Origin: Novosphingobium barchaimii LL02 | Lineage (GTDB): Bacteria; Pseudomonadota; Alphaproteobacteria; Sphingomonadales; Sphingomonadaceae | Length of the DNA: 64,000 bases | Reading direction: 5' to 3' | Assembly: GCF_001046635.1 (NCBI RefSeq) | Contig: NZ_KQ130452.1 | Span: 1,042,668-1,106,667 of the forward strand | Part shown: positions 24,389 through 34,108 of the stretch, piece by piece | Numbering within the stretch: position 1 is the stretch's first letter | Layout: every line of letters begins with the position of its first letter | Program-made: the position numbers and the translations under genes | The notes under the pieces: model-generated | What the model was told of the DNA's origin: nothing | The model's database searches: none | Seen by the model: the letters and a program-made list of their open reading frames with translations, nothing else

Positions 24389-27241
24389 ATGAGAGCTTCC
24401 CTGATTGCGATCCTGATCGTGCTGGCGCCCGCGCCGCTGGCTGCAAAGGACAAGCCCCCCCGCCCCGCCGCCGCCCGCGATCATACCGCCTGGGCCTTCG
24501 AGCACAGCGACGTGCCGGTCGACCCGGATTTCCGCTTCGGGCGTCTCGCCAACGGCATGCGCTACGTGGTTCGCCATAATTCCACGCCCGCCGGAACCGG
24601 CATCGTGCGCATGGACGTGAATGCCGGCTCGCTCGACGAATCGCAGCAGGAACAGGGGTTCGCCCACTTCGTCGAACATATGGCTTTCAACGGCTCCACC
24701 CGTGTTCCGGAAGGCCAGATGATCCCGCTGCTCGAACGCGAAGGGCTGGCTTTCGGCGCGGATACCAATGCCTCGACCGGGTTCGACCGCACACTTTACA
24801 AGCTGGACCTGCCGCGCAGCGATCCGGCTCTGCTCGATACCGCGCTGATGCTCATGCGCGAGACGGCAAGCAACCTGACCATCTCGCAGGCCGCCATCTC
24901 CCGCGAGCGCGGCGTCGTGCTGGCCGAAATGCGCGACCGTAATTCCTGGGCCCTGCGCAATGCCATAGCCACGACGCAGTTCTTCTATCCTGGCGCCCGC
25001 TATGCAGAGCGTTTCCCGATCGGCACCACTGAAACGCTGAACGCCGCGAACGCCGAAACCTTGCGCGCCTTTTACGAGCGCGAATACGTGCCTGCCCATG
25101 TCACGCTGGTCGTGGTAGGCGATTTCGACGTGGCGGCAGTGGAAGCCGGGATCGTGCGCCATTTCGGCGATTGGGCGGCGAAACCCGCCGATCCCCAGCC
25201 GGATGCCGGTCCGATCAAGCCGAAGGACCGCGACCGCGCCGCCGTCTACCTCGACCCCGCGCTGGCCGAGCGCATCACCGTTCAGCGCAACGGCAAGTAT
25301 CAGGATGAGCCTGACAGCCTCGCCCAGCGCCGCGAGGGGTTGCTGCGCTCCATCGGCTACGACATCGTCAACCGCCGCCTCCAGCGCCTTTCGCGCGGTG
25401 CCGAGCCGCCGTTTCGCGGGGCCGGTTTCGGCACCGGCGATGTGTTCGAGGCGGCCCGCTCGACCCGCCTCATCATCGACACCGTCGACGGCAAGTGGCG
25501 CGCCGGGCTGGACGCCGCCGGGCGCGAATATCGCCGCGCTCTGACCTACGGCTTCGAGCCGGGCGAAGTCGCCGAACAGGTGATACAGGTGCGCGCCGCG
25601 CTGACCAACGGGGCGGCCTCCGCAGGCACGCGCAGCAATGCCGTGCTGACCCAGCTGGCGCTCAAGTTGATCGACGACGAACTGGTGCCCGCTACTCCGA
25701 AATCCGGGCTGGCCCGCTTCGAGGCTTACGCCGCGCAGATCACACCGGATGCCGTGCTGGCAGCGATGAAGCGCGAGGCGCTGGCGCTCGACAAGCCGCT
25801 GATCCGCTTTCAGGGCCGCCAGGCGCCGGAGGGCGGTGCTGCGGCGCTGCGCGAAACCTGGCGCGGGGCGATGCACGCGAAGATCGCCCGCGAAACCAAG
25901 GCCGCCGCCGCGCAGTTCGCCTATACCGATTTCGGCGCGCCGGGCACCGTGGTCAGCGACACGCGCACCCCGGGCCTCGCCATTCGCGAGGTGCGTTTCG
26001 CCAACGGGGTGATGCTCAACCTGAAGAAGACCGACCTTGAAACCGACCGCGTGCGCGTCACCCTAGGGATCGACGGCGGCGACATGCTGGGTACCCGCGC
26101 CAACCCGCTGGCAAGCGAGATGGTGCCTTATCTCGACGAAGGCGGCCTTGCCCTGCACAGCCGCGACGATCTCGATTCGATCCTTGCCGGACGCACCGTG
26201 GGCTTCGGGCTTTCGCGCGGAGAGGCCAGCTTCGATTCGCGCGTCGCCACCACCCCGCGCGACCTCGAACTGCAGTTGCAGCTGCTCACCGCCCTGATGA
26301 CCGCGCCCGGCTATCGCCCCGAGGGCGAGGTCCAGTACCGCCAGCAGATCAACAACTACTTCGCGCAGTTCCGCGCCACTCCCGGTTCGGCATTGCAGGC
26401 AGACCTCGGCGGCATCCTGTCGAACAACGATCCGCGCTTTTCGCTGCAGAAGGTCGAGGATTACCGCCAGCTCACGTATGCCCGCCTGCAGAAGGACATC
26501 GGCGACCGCCTCGCGCACGGCGCCATAGAAGTCGGCGTGGTCGGCGACATCGACGAGGACCGGACCATCGCCCTTGTTGCCGCGACACTGGGCGCCCTGC
26601 CCGCCCGCGAATCGGCGTTCCGCGCGTACGGCGACCAGCCTCCGCGCCTGTTCACAAGCGACCGCAGCGCCCGCGTGATCCGCCACACCGGGCCCGCCGA
26701 TCAAGCGCTGCTGCGCATTACATGGCCGACCCGCGACGATGCCGACCCGGTGGAAGCGCTGGCGCTGGAGATGCTGGAGCGGGTCATGCGCGTGGAACTG
26801 ACCGACCAACTGCGCGAGGCGCTGGGCAAGGCCTATTCGCCCTCTGCCTCAAGCTCACTCTCGCACGAGTGGAAGGGCTACGGCGTGTTCGCCGTCAACG
26901 CCTCGGTCGACGTATCGGAAGTCACCGCCACCCGCGCCGCGATCCGGCAGGTGGTGGGCGAACTGCGCGCCGCCCCTGTCAGCGAGGACATCCTGCGCCG
27001 CGCCCGCCAGCCGCTGGTCGAAGGGCTGCTGAACGCGCTTAAAAACAACGGCGGCTGGATGGCGCTGGTCGACCACGCCCAGACCCAGCCCGACCAGATC
27101 GTCCGGTTCGAAAAGGCAAAGGAGCGCGTGCTGGCGCTGACACCGGAGGACGTGCAGGCGATGGCGAAACGCTACCTTGCGCCGGATGCAGGGCTGGAAG
27201 TGCTTGTTCTGCCTGAGGGCGTGCCGGTTCCGAAAGGCTGA
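24389..27241 (+). CDS. M16-family zinc metallopeptidase (pitrilysin-like), exported
   Basis: This 950-residue protease has a signal peptide (residues 1-19, ILIVLAPAPLAA) and is probably periplasmic. The inverted zinc motif is intact: His93-Phe-Val-Glu96-His97, with the third ligand Glu173 seventy-six residues later (SRERGVVLAE). Two M16 halves follow, each with an active or inactive copy; the second half (from about 520) lacks the HxxEH motif, as usual for one-chain enzymes. Family members degrade peptides that fit the closed chamber. It lies alone between purC and a convergent gene. Confidence 0.9.
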   Translation: MRASLIAILIVLAPAPLAAKDKPPRPAAARDHTAWAFEHSDVPVDPDFRFGRLANGMRYVVRHNSTPAGTGIVRMDVNAGSLDESQQEQGFAHFVEHMAFNGSTRVPEGQMIPLLEREGLAFGADTNASTGFDRTLYKLDLPRSDPALLDTALMLMRETASNLTISQAAISRERGVVLAEMRDRNSWALRNAIATTQFFYPGARYAERFPIGTTETLNAANAETLRAFYEREYVPAHVTLVVVGDFDVAAVEAGIVRHFGDWAAKPADPQPDAGPIKPKDRDRAAVYLDPALAERITVQRNGKYQDEPDSLAQRREGLLRSIGYDIVNRRLQRLSRGAEPPFRGAGFGTGDVFEAARSTRLIIDTVDGKWRAGLDAAGREYRRALTYGFEPGEVAEQVIQVRAALTNGAASAGTRSNAVLTQLALKLIDDELVPATPKSGLARFEAYAAQITPDAVLAAMKREALALDKPLIRFQGRQAPEGGAAALRETWRGAMHAKIARETKAAAAQFAYTDFGAPGTVVSDTRTPGLAIREVRFANGVMLNLKKTDLETDRVRVTLGIDGGDMLGTRANPLASEMVPYLDEGGLALHSRDDLDSILAGRTVGFGLSRGEASFDSRVATTPRDLELQLQLLTALMTAPGYRPEGEVQYRQQINNYFAQFRATPGSALQADLGGILSNNDPRFSLQKVEDYRQLTYARLQKDIGDRLAHGAIEVGVVGDIDEDRTIALVAATLGALPARESAFRAYGDQPPRLFTSDRSARVIRHTGPADQALLRITWPTRDDADPVEALALEMLERVMRVELTDQLREALGKAYSPSASSSLSHEWKGYGVFAVNASVDVSEVTATRAAIRQVVGELRAAPVSEDILRRARQPLVEGLLNALKNNGGWMALVDHAQTQPDQIVRFEKAKERVLALTPEDVQAMAKRYLAPDAGLEVLVLPEGVPVPKG

Positions 27242-27258
27242 CCTCGCCCCTCGCCCCC

Positions 27259-28137
27259 TCAGCGCGCGTGATTGGGCCTGGTCGGCTTGCCCACCCGGTC
27301 CGCCCAGTCGACGATGAGGTCATCATATAGCGCCTGGTCGATCAGGTCGTACTTCTCGGGAAAGTTGGTGAACGCTCCCATCGCGCTGGCGACCGAGCCT
27401 GTCTCCATCAGCTCGCGCGCCATCTTGAGGTGATTGACCGCCGCCGAAACCCAGCCCCACCCGGTGGACAGCGTGAAGCGCGTATCGGGCAGGTTGAAGC
27501 CCAGTGTGCAGACCGGAATCTTCATATGCGGGATCACCTGCATCTGCTGTTCGGGCGGCGCACTGGCGAAGACCACGGCGTCGGCCCCGGCCTCGGCATA
27601 GGCATGGGCGCGGCGGATCGCCTCGTCGATGGAGCCGGTGCCGCCCCCGCCATTGGCGCTGGTGTAGAGTTCGTCGCAGCGCGCGATGATGACGAGGCCC
27701 GAATCGCCCCGCGCCTTGACGCCGGCCTCGATCCGGCACTGCATTTCCTCGATCGAGCACAACCCATTGACGTGCTTGGAGTGCTTGGGGTTCACCTCGT
27801 CCTCGACGTGGTAGCCGGCGATCCCGGCCGCGACGTACATCTTCGTCAGGCGATAGGCATCGGCCACCGTCTCCCCCAGGGTATCGGCATCGGCGACCAG
27901 CGGAATGTCCATGGCCTGGGCGATCCGGCCCGCCTGCTCGATCTGCTCGATTTGGCTGAAGCTCCCGTTATCGGGCACCGCATAATGGAAGGCGGAGCAG
28001 GCATGGCCGCCCAGATAGGCCGCCTTGAAGCCGACATGCTGAACGATGCGGCCGGTAAGCGCGCTATAGGCCTCGGCGGCAACGAAATGCTCGCCGTTCT
28101 CGATCAGTGCGCGCAGCTTCTCGCCCGGCGTCGGCAT
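27259..28137 (-). CDS. isocitrate lyase/PEP mutase superfamily enzyme
   Basis: This 292-residue protein has the PEP mutase/isocitrate lyase barrel: AEAYSALTGRIVQHVGF at the N terminus, the metal site VADADT (81-86), and VEDEVNPK (111-118). The lyase catalytic loop KKCGH is replaced by KHSKH (118-122), so it lacks the Cys of isocitrate and methylisocitrate lyases. It is likelier an oxaloacetate decarboxylase or another alpha-keto acid or phosphonate-related member. I chose the ATG at 28137, preceded by a purine-rich GGGAGACG. The location downstream of gph gives no strong clue. True substrate unknown. Confidence 0.8.
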   Translation of the reverse strand: MPTPGEKLRALIENGEHFVAAEAYSALTGRIVQHVGFKAAYLGGHACSAFHYAVPDNGSFSQIEQIEQAGRIAQAMDIPLVADADTLGETVADAYRLTKMYVAAGIAGYHVEDEVNPKHSKHVNGLCSIEEMQCRIEAGVKARGDSGLVIIARCDELYTSANGGGGTGSIDEAIRRAHAYAEAGADAVVFASAPPEQQMQVIPHMKIPVCTLGFNLPDTRFTLSTGWGWVSAAVNHLKMARELMETGSVASAMGAFTNFPEKYDLIDQALYDDLIVDWADRVGKPTRPNHAR

Positions 28138-28228
28138 CGTCTCGTCTCCCTCTTTTGCAGAAGGGCTCGCACGGCGATCCCGGGCTGGCAAGCGCGCGGG
28201 CTTGCCGTCCGAACGTATCGGCGGGGCG

Positions 28229-28924
28229 TTACGCAGCCGGGACCGATTGTCCGATGCGTTCCAGCGCGGGGACCAGTTCGCCAAGGTGCCCGATCACCGC
28301 CGCCGCGCCCATGTCCTCGGGCGCCATGTCGCTGAAGCCGAAGCCCACGACCACGCAAGGCAGCCCGGCAGCCGCCGCGGCGCGGGTATCGTAGGTCGTG
28401 TCGCCCACATAGGCCGCCCGGCCTTCGATCCCGGCGCGTTCAAGCATCAGGTGAAGCAGATCCGGCTTGGGCTTGGCCCGGCCCGGCCCCAGAGTATCGC
28501 CGCCAATGACGGTATAGAAACGGTCCGACAGGCCAAGCTCGGCGAAGATCTTCACCGCGAAACGCTCCAGCTTGTTGGTTACCACGGCGATCTTCACGCC
28601 CTTTGCCGCCAGGGCATCGAGCATCGCCTCACCGCCGGGGAACAGCCGTGTCTCCACCGCGATGTTCGCTTCGTAATAGGTCAGCAGCGCATCGTGGAGC
28701 TCCTCGAAGCGCACGTCGTCCACCGCGCCGCCCGTCGCCACCAGCGCGTTGGCGAGCATCTTGCGCGCGCCGCCGCCCACGAAGCCTCGCACTTCGGCAA
28801 TCGGCACCGTGCGCCGGCCCTCCAGCGAAAGCGCGTGGTTCACCGCGTGACCAAGGTCGCCGAGGCTGTCGAGCAAGGTTCCGTCGAGGTCGAAACCGAC
28901 AATTTTATAAGGAAATGCAGTCAT
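28229..28924 (-). CDS. gph: phosphoglycolate phosphatase (HAD family)
   Basis: This 231-residue HAD phosphatase has motif I FDLDGTLLDS with nucleophile Asp12 and Asp14, motif II TNK, a Lys in KPKPDLL, and motif IV GDTTYDTRAA. The helical cap after motif I fits Gph, which removes 2-phosphoglycolate formed by DNA repair. The ATG at 28924 is 60 bp from the divergent glmU start; the ORF upstream of it is out of family. It may be transcribed with the PEP-mutase-family gene downstream (91-bp gap). Confidence 0.85.
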   Translation of the reverse strand: MTAFPYKIVGFDLDGTLLDSLGDLGHAVNHALSLEGRRTVPIAEVRGFVGGGARKMLANALVATGGAVDDVRFEELHDALLTYYEANIAVETRLFPGGEAMLDALAAKGVKIAVVTNKLERFAVKIFAELGLSDRFYTVIGGDTLGPGRAKPKPDLLHLMLERAGIEGRAAYVGDTTYDTRAAAAAGLPCVVVGFGFSDMAPEDMGAAAVIGHLGELVPALERIGQSVPAA

Positions 28925-28984
28925 CTTGCCTGCAGTGGCGGCTTGGTGTGGAAACCGCAACAATTTGCTGGCAGGAGTACGCCC

Positions 28985-30376
28985 ATGACTTCTGCCAGTA
29001 CGCCCGCCGTGGCGCCCGCCGCCGTTCCCCTTGCAACCGTAGTCCTTGCCGCCGGCAAGGGCACCCGGATGAAGAGCGACCTGCACAAGGTGCTCCATCC
29101 GATCGCCGGCCGGCCGATGCTCGAACACCTTCTGGCAAACGCGCAGGCGCTGACGCCCCAGCGCCAGGTCGTCGTCGCCGGGCACGGGCGCGAGCAGCTG
29201 GAAAAGGCGCTGGGCAGCCGCGCCGCGATTGCTGTGCAGGACCCGCAGCTAGGTACAGGCCATGCCGTGCAGCAGGCTGAAGGCGCACTGGCGGGCTTCG
29301 ACGGCGACGTTCTGATTCTCTACGGCGACGTGCCGTTCGTGCGGGCAGAGACCATGCGCGCGATGATCGAGCGGCTCCATGCCCCAGATGCTCCGGCGGT
29401 GGTCGTGCTGGGCTTCGAGCCGGCGGACCCGCTGCAATATGGCCGCGTCCTGGCGCATGACGACGGACGCATCGCCATGATGGTCGAGTACAAGGACGCA
29501 ACCGAAGAACAGCGCGCCTGCACCCTGTGCAATTCGGGCCTGATGGCGGTGAAGTCGGCCGACCTGTTCGGCTTGCTCGCCAAAGTCGGCAACGACAACG
29601 CCAATGGCGAATACTACCTCGTCGACATCGTCAATATCGCCACCCTGGAAGGCCGGGCCTGCGCCGTCATCGTCACTGACGATGCGGACGAAGTGGGCGG
29701 CATTAACAGCCGCGCCGAACTCGCCGAGGCGGAAGGCCGCTGGCAGAAGAAGCGCCGCATCCAGGCCATGGCCGATGGCGCGACCCTGATCGCCCCCGAA
29801 ACGGTGTTCTTCGCCTGGGACACCAGACTGGGACGCGATGTCACCATCGAGCCCAACGTCGTATTCGCCCCCGGCGTCACCGTGGCCGACAACGTCGTGA
29901 TCCACGCCTTCTCGCATCTGGAGGGCGCCACCCTGGAAAGCGGCGTGGCGATCGGGCCTTATGCGCGGCTGCGCCCAGGCACGGTGCTGAAGGCCAATTC
30001 CAAGGTCGGCAACTTTGTCGAGATGAAGAACGCGATCCTCGGCGAAGGCGCCAAGGCCAACCACCTGACCTACCTTGGCGATGCCGAAGTTGGCGCGGGC
30101 GCGAACATCGGCGCGGGCACCATAACCTGCAATTACGACGGCTATTTCAAGCACAAGACGGTGATCGGCGAGCGCGCCTTCATCGGCTCCAACAGTGCCC
30201 TGATCGCGCCGGTGAAAATCGGCGCCGATGCCATCGTCGCGGCCGGCAGCGCAGTGACGCGCGACGTGGCGGACGGGGAGCTGCGGCTGGTGCGCGGCGA
30301 ACAGCTTGTAAAGCCCGGCTGGGCCGACAGCTTCCACGACGCGATGAAGAAGAAAAAGGCTGAGAAGAACAGCTGA
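28985..30376 (+). CDS. glmU: bifunctional UDP-GlcNAc pyrophosphorylase / GlcN-1-P acetyltransferase
   Basis: GlmU makes UDP-GlcNAc for peptidoglycan and lipopolysaccharide. The 463 residues contain the N-terminal uridyltransferase (LAAGKGTRMKSDLHKVLH, GTGHAV, YGDVPFV, then YYLVD) and the C-terminal left-handed beta helix (ATLESGVAIGPYARLRPG, KVGNFVEMKNA, AGTITCNYDG). The chosen ATG at 28985 has a CAGGAG ribosome site at 28971-28976; a longer frame from 28202 has no homology in its first 260 codons. Its partner glmS lies 1.8 kb downstream, separated by a TPR gene and a toxin-antitoxin pair. A perfect hairpin follows the gene. Confidence 0.97.
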   Translation: MTSASTPAVAPAAVPLATVVLAAGKGTRMKSDLHKVLHPIAGRPMLEHLLANAQALTPQRQVVVAGHGREQLEKALGSRAAIAVQDPQLGTGHAVQQAEGALAGFDGDVLILYGDVPFVRAETMRAMIERLHAPDAPAVVVLGFEPADPLQYGRVLAHDDGRIAMMVEYKDATEEQRACTLCNSGLMAVKSADLFGLLAKVGNDNANGEYYLVDIVNIATLEGRACAVIVTDDADEVGGINSRAELAEAEGRWQKKRRIQAMADGATLIAPETVFFAWDTRLGRDVTIEPNVVFAPGVTVADNVVIHAFSHLEGATLESGVAIGPYARLRPGTVLKANSKVGNFVEMKNAILGEGAKANHLTYLGDAEVGAGANIGAGTITCNYDGYFKHKTVIGERAFIGSNSALIAPVKIGADAIVAAGSAVTRDVADGELRLVRGEQLVKPGWADSFHDAMKKKKAEKNS

Positions 30377-30386
30377 AATGCAGGCA

Positions 30387-30412
30387 CCACGCCGGAGTTC
30401 ACTCCGGCGTGG
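30387..30412. terminator. bidirectional hairpin between glmU and the TPR gene
   Basis: CCACGCCGGAGT (30387-30398) and ACTCCGGCGTGG (30401-30412) are perfect 12-bp arms around TC, so the real loop is the four bases TTCA. No T run is present. It lies 10 bp after glmU and 15 bp from the stop of the convergent TPR gene. Confidence 0.6.
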
Positions 30413-30426
30413 CCGTCAACCGCCGA

Positions 30427-31167
30427 TCAGGAACCGATGGCCTTCCGGCGGGCGATGTTACCCAGTTCCACCTGGGCAATTTCGCTCTTGGGTTCGTATT
30501 GCAGCGATTGCGTATAAAACTGCTGGGCCTCGTCGAACTTGCCCATCGCGGCCTCGTTGAAGCCCATGCCCCTCAGTGCGCGCGCCGCTACCGAAGCGTC
30601 GGGACCGGTGGTCGCCTTGTCGACGACGGCCCAGGCCCGCGCGAAACCGTCGTAGCTTTGTTGCCAGTCACGGCGAGACTTGAAAAGTTCGGCATATTCG
30701 TTGGCGAAGTGGGCATTGCCCGGCGCCATCTGGCTGGCCTTGCGCAGTTCCGCCTCGGCCAGGTCGCCCCGGCCCATGTCGATCAGGGCGAAGCCCTTCC
30801 CGAAATGGGCATCGCACACCGCCGGATCGACCGAAACCGAATTGTCCACCGCCCCGCCAACGCGGCACAGGCGGCCGCGATTATCGCCGTAAAGCTGCTG
30901 GTCGGCATGCGCGATTACTTGGTCGAACATCTTCACCGCCTGCGCCTGCTTGCCGCGCCGGATCAGGTTGAAACCCTGCTCGACATGGGCACTGGCGTCG
31001 AACCCTGTGTTGACCGGCGTGCCGCGCTCGAACGCGGCGGCGACCAAAGCGACCGGAGCGATCGCCGCAACCGCAGGACCTTCCGCTTGGGCAGAACCGG
31101 CATGTGCCGTTCCCGCGAAAAACAGAGACATTACGCCTGTGAATACCAACGCGTTTCTTGCGTTCAT
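30427..31167 (-). CDS. secreted tetratricopeptide-repeat protein, function unknown
   Basis: This 246-residue protein has a signal peptide (residues 1-22, VFTGVMSLFFAGTAHA). The mature part holds TPR-like helices: AHVEQGFNLIRRGKQAQAVKMF, HFGKGFALIDMGRGDLAEAEL, and GMGFNEAAMGKFDEAQQFYTQSL. Two Cys residues near the middle (RLCRVGG and AVCDAHF) could form a disulfide. The ATG at 31167 was chosen for the signal peptide. It is convergent with glmU. A periplasmic scaffold role is likely, but nothing identifies partners. Confidence 0.75.
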   Translation of the reverse strand: MNARNALVFTGVMSLFFAGTAHAGSAQAEGPAVAAIAPVALVAAAFERGTPVNTGFDASAHVEQGFNLIRRGKQAQAVKMFDQVIAHADQQLYGDNRGRLCRVGGAVDNSVSVDPAVCDAHFGKGFALIDMGRGDLAEAELRKASQMAPGNAHFANEYAELFKSRRDWQQSYDGFARAWAVVDKATTGPDASVAARALRGMGFNEAAMGKFDEAQQFYTQSLQYEPKSEIAQVELGNIARRKAIGS

Positions 31168-31516
31168 CGGTGATTTCCCTCTCCCAAAACACCGATGCCG
31201 CGCCGGTCTTTGCCGGGCCCTGTAGTCGGACCAATCGTCAGACAGTGTTCGTTGAACTGAAGAGAATATCCCAACAGTACGGTTTGACAAGTCGTCTCGC
31301 CGAAATCACGCCGCCATTCGTCGCATTTGCCAGCCCTGAAATCGCCGCGCCCCGGATACTTGCTTTGGCCGAATCATACAGGGCCAGAATCGGCCTGCCG
31401 GCCCGCCTGCGGATAACAGGCCTGCGAATGACGGGGATGTAATCTTCAGGCAAGTGGCCGTTAACCCTCGCTGGTCCATGGTATCGGCATGACACCCGAT
31501 GCATCCTCGTTGAGAA

Positions 31517-31539
31517 TGATATCGCGATATGATATCGCG
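31517..31539 (+). promoter_or_regulatory. toxin-antitoxin operator: palindrome plus tandem repeat
   Basis: ATATCGCGATAT (31519-31530) is a perfect 12-bp palindrome, and TGATATCGCG occurs twice (31517-31526 and 31530-31539). Repeats of this kind are the usual operators of ribbon-helix-helix antitoxins. The second copy ends five bases before the antitoxin ATG. Confidence 0.7.
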
Positions 31540-31544
31540 CCGTC

Positions 31545-31778
31545 ATGACTCGAATTCTTGCAGACCTGCCCGATGAGGACATCCGCTGGCTCGATGCCCG
31601 CGCGGCCCAGCAGGGCAAATCGCGCGCGTCGGTCCTGCGCGAAGCGGTCAGCGTCTACCGTGCCGAATCCTCGCAGGACTGGATTGCGCGCGGGGCCGGC
31701 TACTGGAAGCACCGCGATGATATCGGCGACGGTATGGAATACCAGCGTGCCATGCGCGCCGACCATAGTTTCGACTGA
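31545..31778 (+). CDS. ribbon-helix-helix antitoxin
   Basis: This 77-residue protein has the ribbon-helix-helix pattern at its N terminus: TRILADLPDEDIRWLDARAA (strand and first helix) and GKSRASVLREAVSVYRAE (second helix). The acidic C terminus (HRDDIGDGMEY, RADHSFD) would fold over the toxin. No Shine-Dalgarno fits between the operator and the ATG at 31545, so the mRNA may be leaderless. The toxin gene follows after 23 bp. It is expected to repress its own promoter through the sites at 31517-31539. Confidence 0.85.
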   Translation: MTRILADLPDEDIRWLDARAAQQGKSRASVLREAVSVYRAESSQDWIARGAGYWKHRDDIGDGMEYQRAMRADHSFD

Positions 31779-31801
31779 ACTTCGGGGCGATTGCAAGCAT
31801 C

Positions 31802-32167
31802 GTGGCCGATCCGTTTTTCGACACCAACATTCTTGTAGACTGGCTGCAGGATTGTCCGCAGGCGGCGGCGGAACTGTCGCGTTATGATCGGCATCGGATA
31901 AGCCGCATCGTGTGGACCGAAATCCTCGCAGGCGAACCGCCCGAAACCCGGCCAAGAGTGCAGCAGTTGATCTCGTATTTCGACGTCGTAGAGATCGAGG
32001 CCCGCGCTGCCACGGCGGCGGCGGACATCCGCAACCGCATGAAGATCAGATTGCTCGACGCCCTGATCCTGGCAACCGCCCAGGTGCACGGCGCCATTCT
32101 CGTTACACGAAATACCAAGGATTTTCCGGCAAGCATGCCGGGCGTCCGCATCCCCTATACCCTCTAA
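31802..32167 (+). CDS. vapC: PIN-domain toxin, VapC-type
   Basis: This 121-residue putative ribonuclease has the four acidic PIN residues: Asp7 (FFDTN), Glu40 (WTEIL), Asp86 (LLDALI) and Asp107 (TRNTKDF). The start is GTG at 31802. It is paired with the antitoxin gene just upstream. The toxin probably cuts a specific tRNA or rRNA when freed. The pair lies 17 bp before glmS, which could be read from its promoter in part. Confidence 0.9.
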   Translation: MADPFFDTNILVDWLQDCPQAAAELSRYDRHRISRIVWTEILAGEPPETRPRVQQLISYFDVVEIEARAATAAADIRNRMKIRLLDALILATAQVHGAILVTRNTKDFPASMPGVRIPYTL

Positions 32168-32184
32168 AGAAAGCGCATACGCTC

Positions 32185-34008
<1,824 letters not shown>

Positions 34009-34089
34009 AGAGGAAAAAGAACAGCGAAGGGGAATCAGGACCATCCTGCACATATCTATCCACGGGTAGATCCGTACTGGGTTAATTAC

Positions 34090-34105
34090 TTAACCTCCCG
34101 CTAAC
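34090..34105 (+). promoter_or_regulatory. possible CtrA-type box upstream of the GGDEF-EAL gene
   Basis: TTAA-N7-CTAAC (34090-34105) matches the alphaproteobacterial CtrA consensus TTAA-N7-TTAAC except for one base of the second half-site. A dyad GGTTAA/TTAACC overlaps it at about 34081-34095. Placement just before a cyclic-di-GMP gene is plausible but the match is by eye. Confidence 0.3.
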
Positions 34106-34108
34106 CCT

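Noticed and set aside
28202-28984. N-terminal extension of glmU by 260 codons
   Set aside because: It lies opposite gph, lacks homology and bypasses a good ribosome site and ATG at 28985.
30387-30412. attachment site or mobile-element end
   Set aside because: It is a simple perfect hairpin between convergent genes with no flanking duplication or integrase; termination explains it better.
32168-32184. glmS ribozyme
   Set aside because: Only 17 bp lie between the toxin stop and glmS, and glmS ribozymes are not expected in this group.
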